Shown: one piece after another, positions 32,598 to 32,652 of the stretch
Layout: every line of letters starts with the position of its first letter
Numbering within the stretch: position 1 is the first letter of the stretch
NCBI GenBank assembly: GCA_003222245.1
Contig: QHVH01000053.1
Span: 1 to 32,652 of the forward strand
Direction of reading: 5' to 3'
Length of the DNA stretch: 32,652 nucleotides
DNA from: Blastocatellia bacterium AA13
GTDB taxonomy: Bacteria > Acidobacteriota > Blastocatellia > UBA7656
Made by a program: the position numbers and the translations under genes
The notes under the pieces: model-generated
Seen by the model: only the letters and a program-made list of their open reading frames with translations
Database searches by the model: none
Told to the model about the DNA's origin: nothing

Positions 32598-32652
32598 TCA
32601 GCAAAGCTCCAAACATGGTAATAGTGAAGTAGGAAAAGACTTCGAGCCATGA

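Noticed and set aside
1-32652. CRISPR arrays, tRNA or rRNA genes
   Set aside because: No regularly spaced direct repeats, no cloverleaf-like GGTTCGAATC-type arm in context and no rRNA-like sequence were seen on reading.

Overview
The window reads as a chromosomal segment of a moderately GC-rich, free-living bacterium. The gene set suggests an acidobacterium, perhaps of the Blastocatellia group: a very large multi-PAS hybrid kinase, a secreted beta-helix/PKD protein, a CHAT/TPR protein with an ECF sigma factor, and a lone P450. This assignment is inference from gene content; there is no rRNA gene or other marker to prove it.

Layout. Bases 2-148 are the C-terminal end of a transposase cut by the window edge. 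Bases 361-4344 encode a 1327-residue GAF/PAS hybrid histidine kinase, overlapping tail to tail with an RluD-type pseudouridine synthase. That gene shares one base with queG. A cytochrome P450 and a dolichol-phosphate-mannose-synthase-like glycosyltransferase follow on the minus strand. Next come a secreted beta-helix/PKD protein and an amino-acid permease (plus strand), then leucyl aminopeptidase, SmpB and a 5'-3' exonuclease (minus strand). Bases 16434-20431 hold a plus-strand group: an unrecognised 239-residue protein, a large PLP-dependent group II decarboxylase, and an alpha/beta hydrolase with a predicted cysteine nucleophile.

The most interesting part is 20449-28014, which looks like an undescribed peptide-modification (RiPP-like) locus. 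On the minus strand, a 43-codon peptide gene with a strong ribosome binding site is followed by two related proteins, each an N-terminal PqqD/RRE-like winged helix joined to a haem-oxygenase-like diiron oxidase (HDO) domain. These are followed by a glutamate-1-semialdehyde-aminomutase-like class III PLP enzyme and an aldo/keto reductase, nearly all overlapping or closely spaced. Divergently, from a shared 158-base control region, run a B12-type radical SAM protein and a PaiB-like FMN-binding protein. The peptide has a charged N-terminus, an alternating beta-strand segment that could dock on RRE domains, and a short Gly-Gly-containing C-terminus ending in Lys.

Bases 28011-32170 (minus) form a CHAT-protease-like TPR protein, ECF sigma factor and zinc-finger anti-sigma factor operon, with an extended -10 promoter almost at the CHAT start codon. 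At the right edge, 32349-32597 is a headless remnant resembling the C-terminus of LolA-like lipoprotein-sorting proteins.
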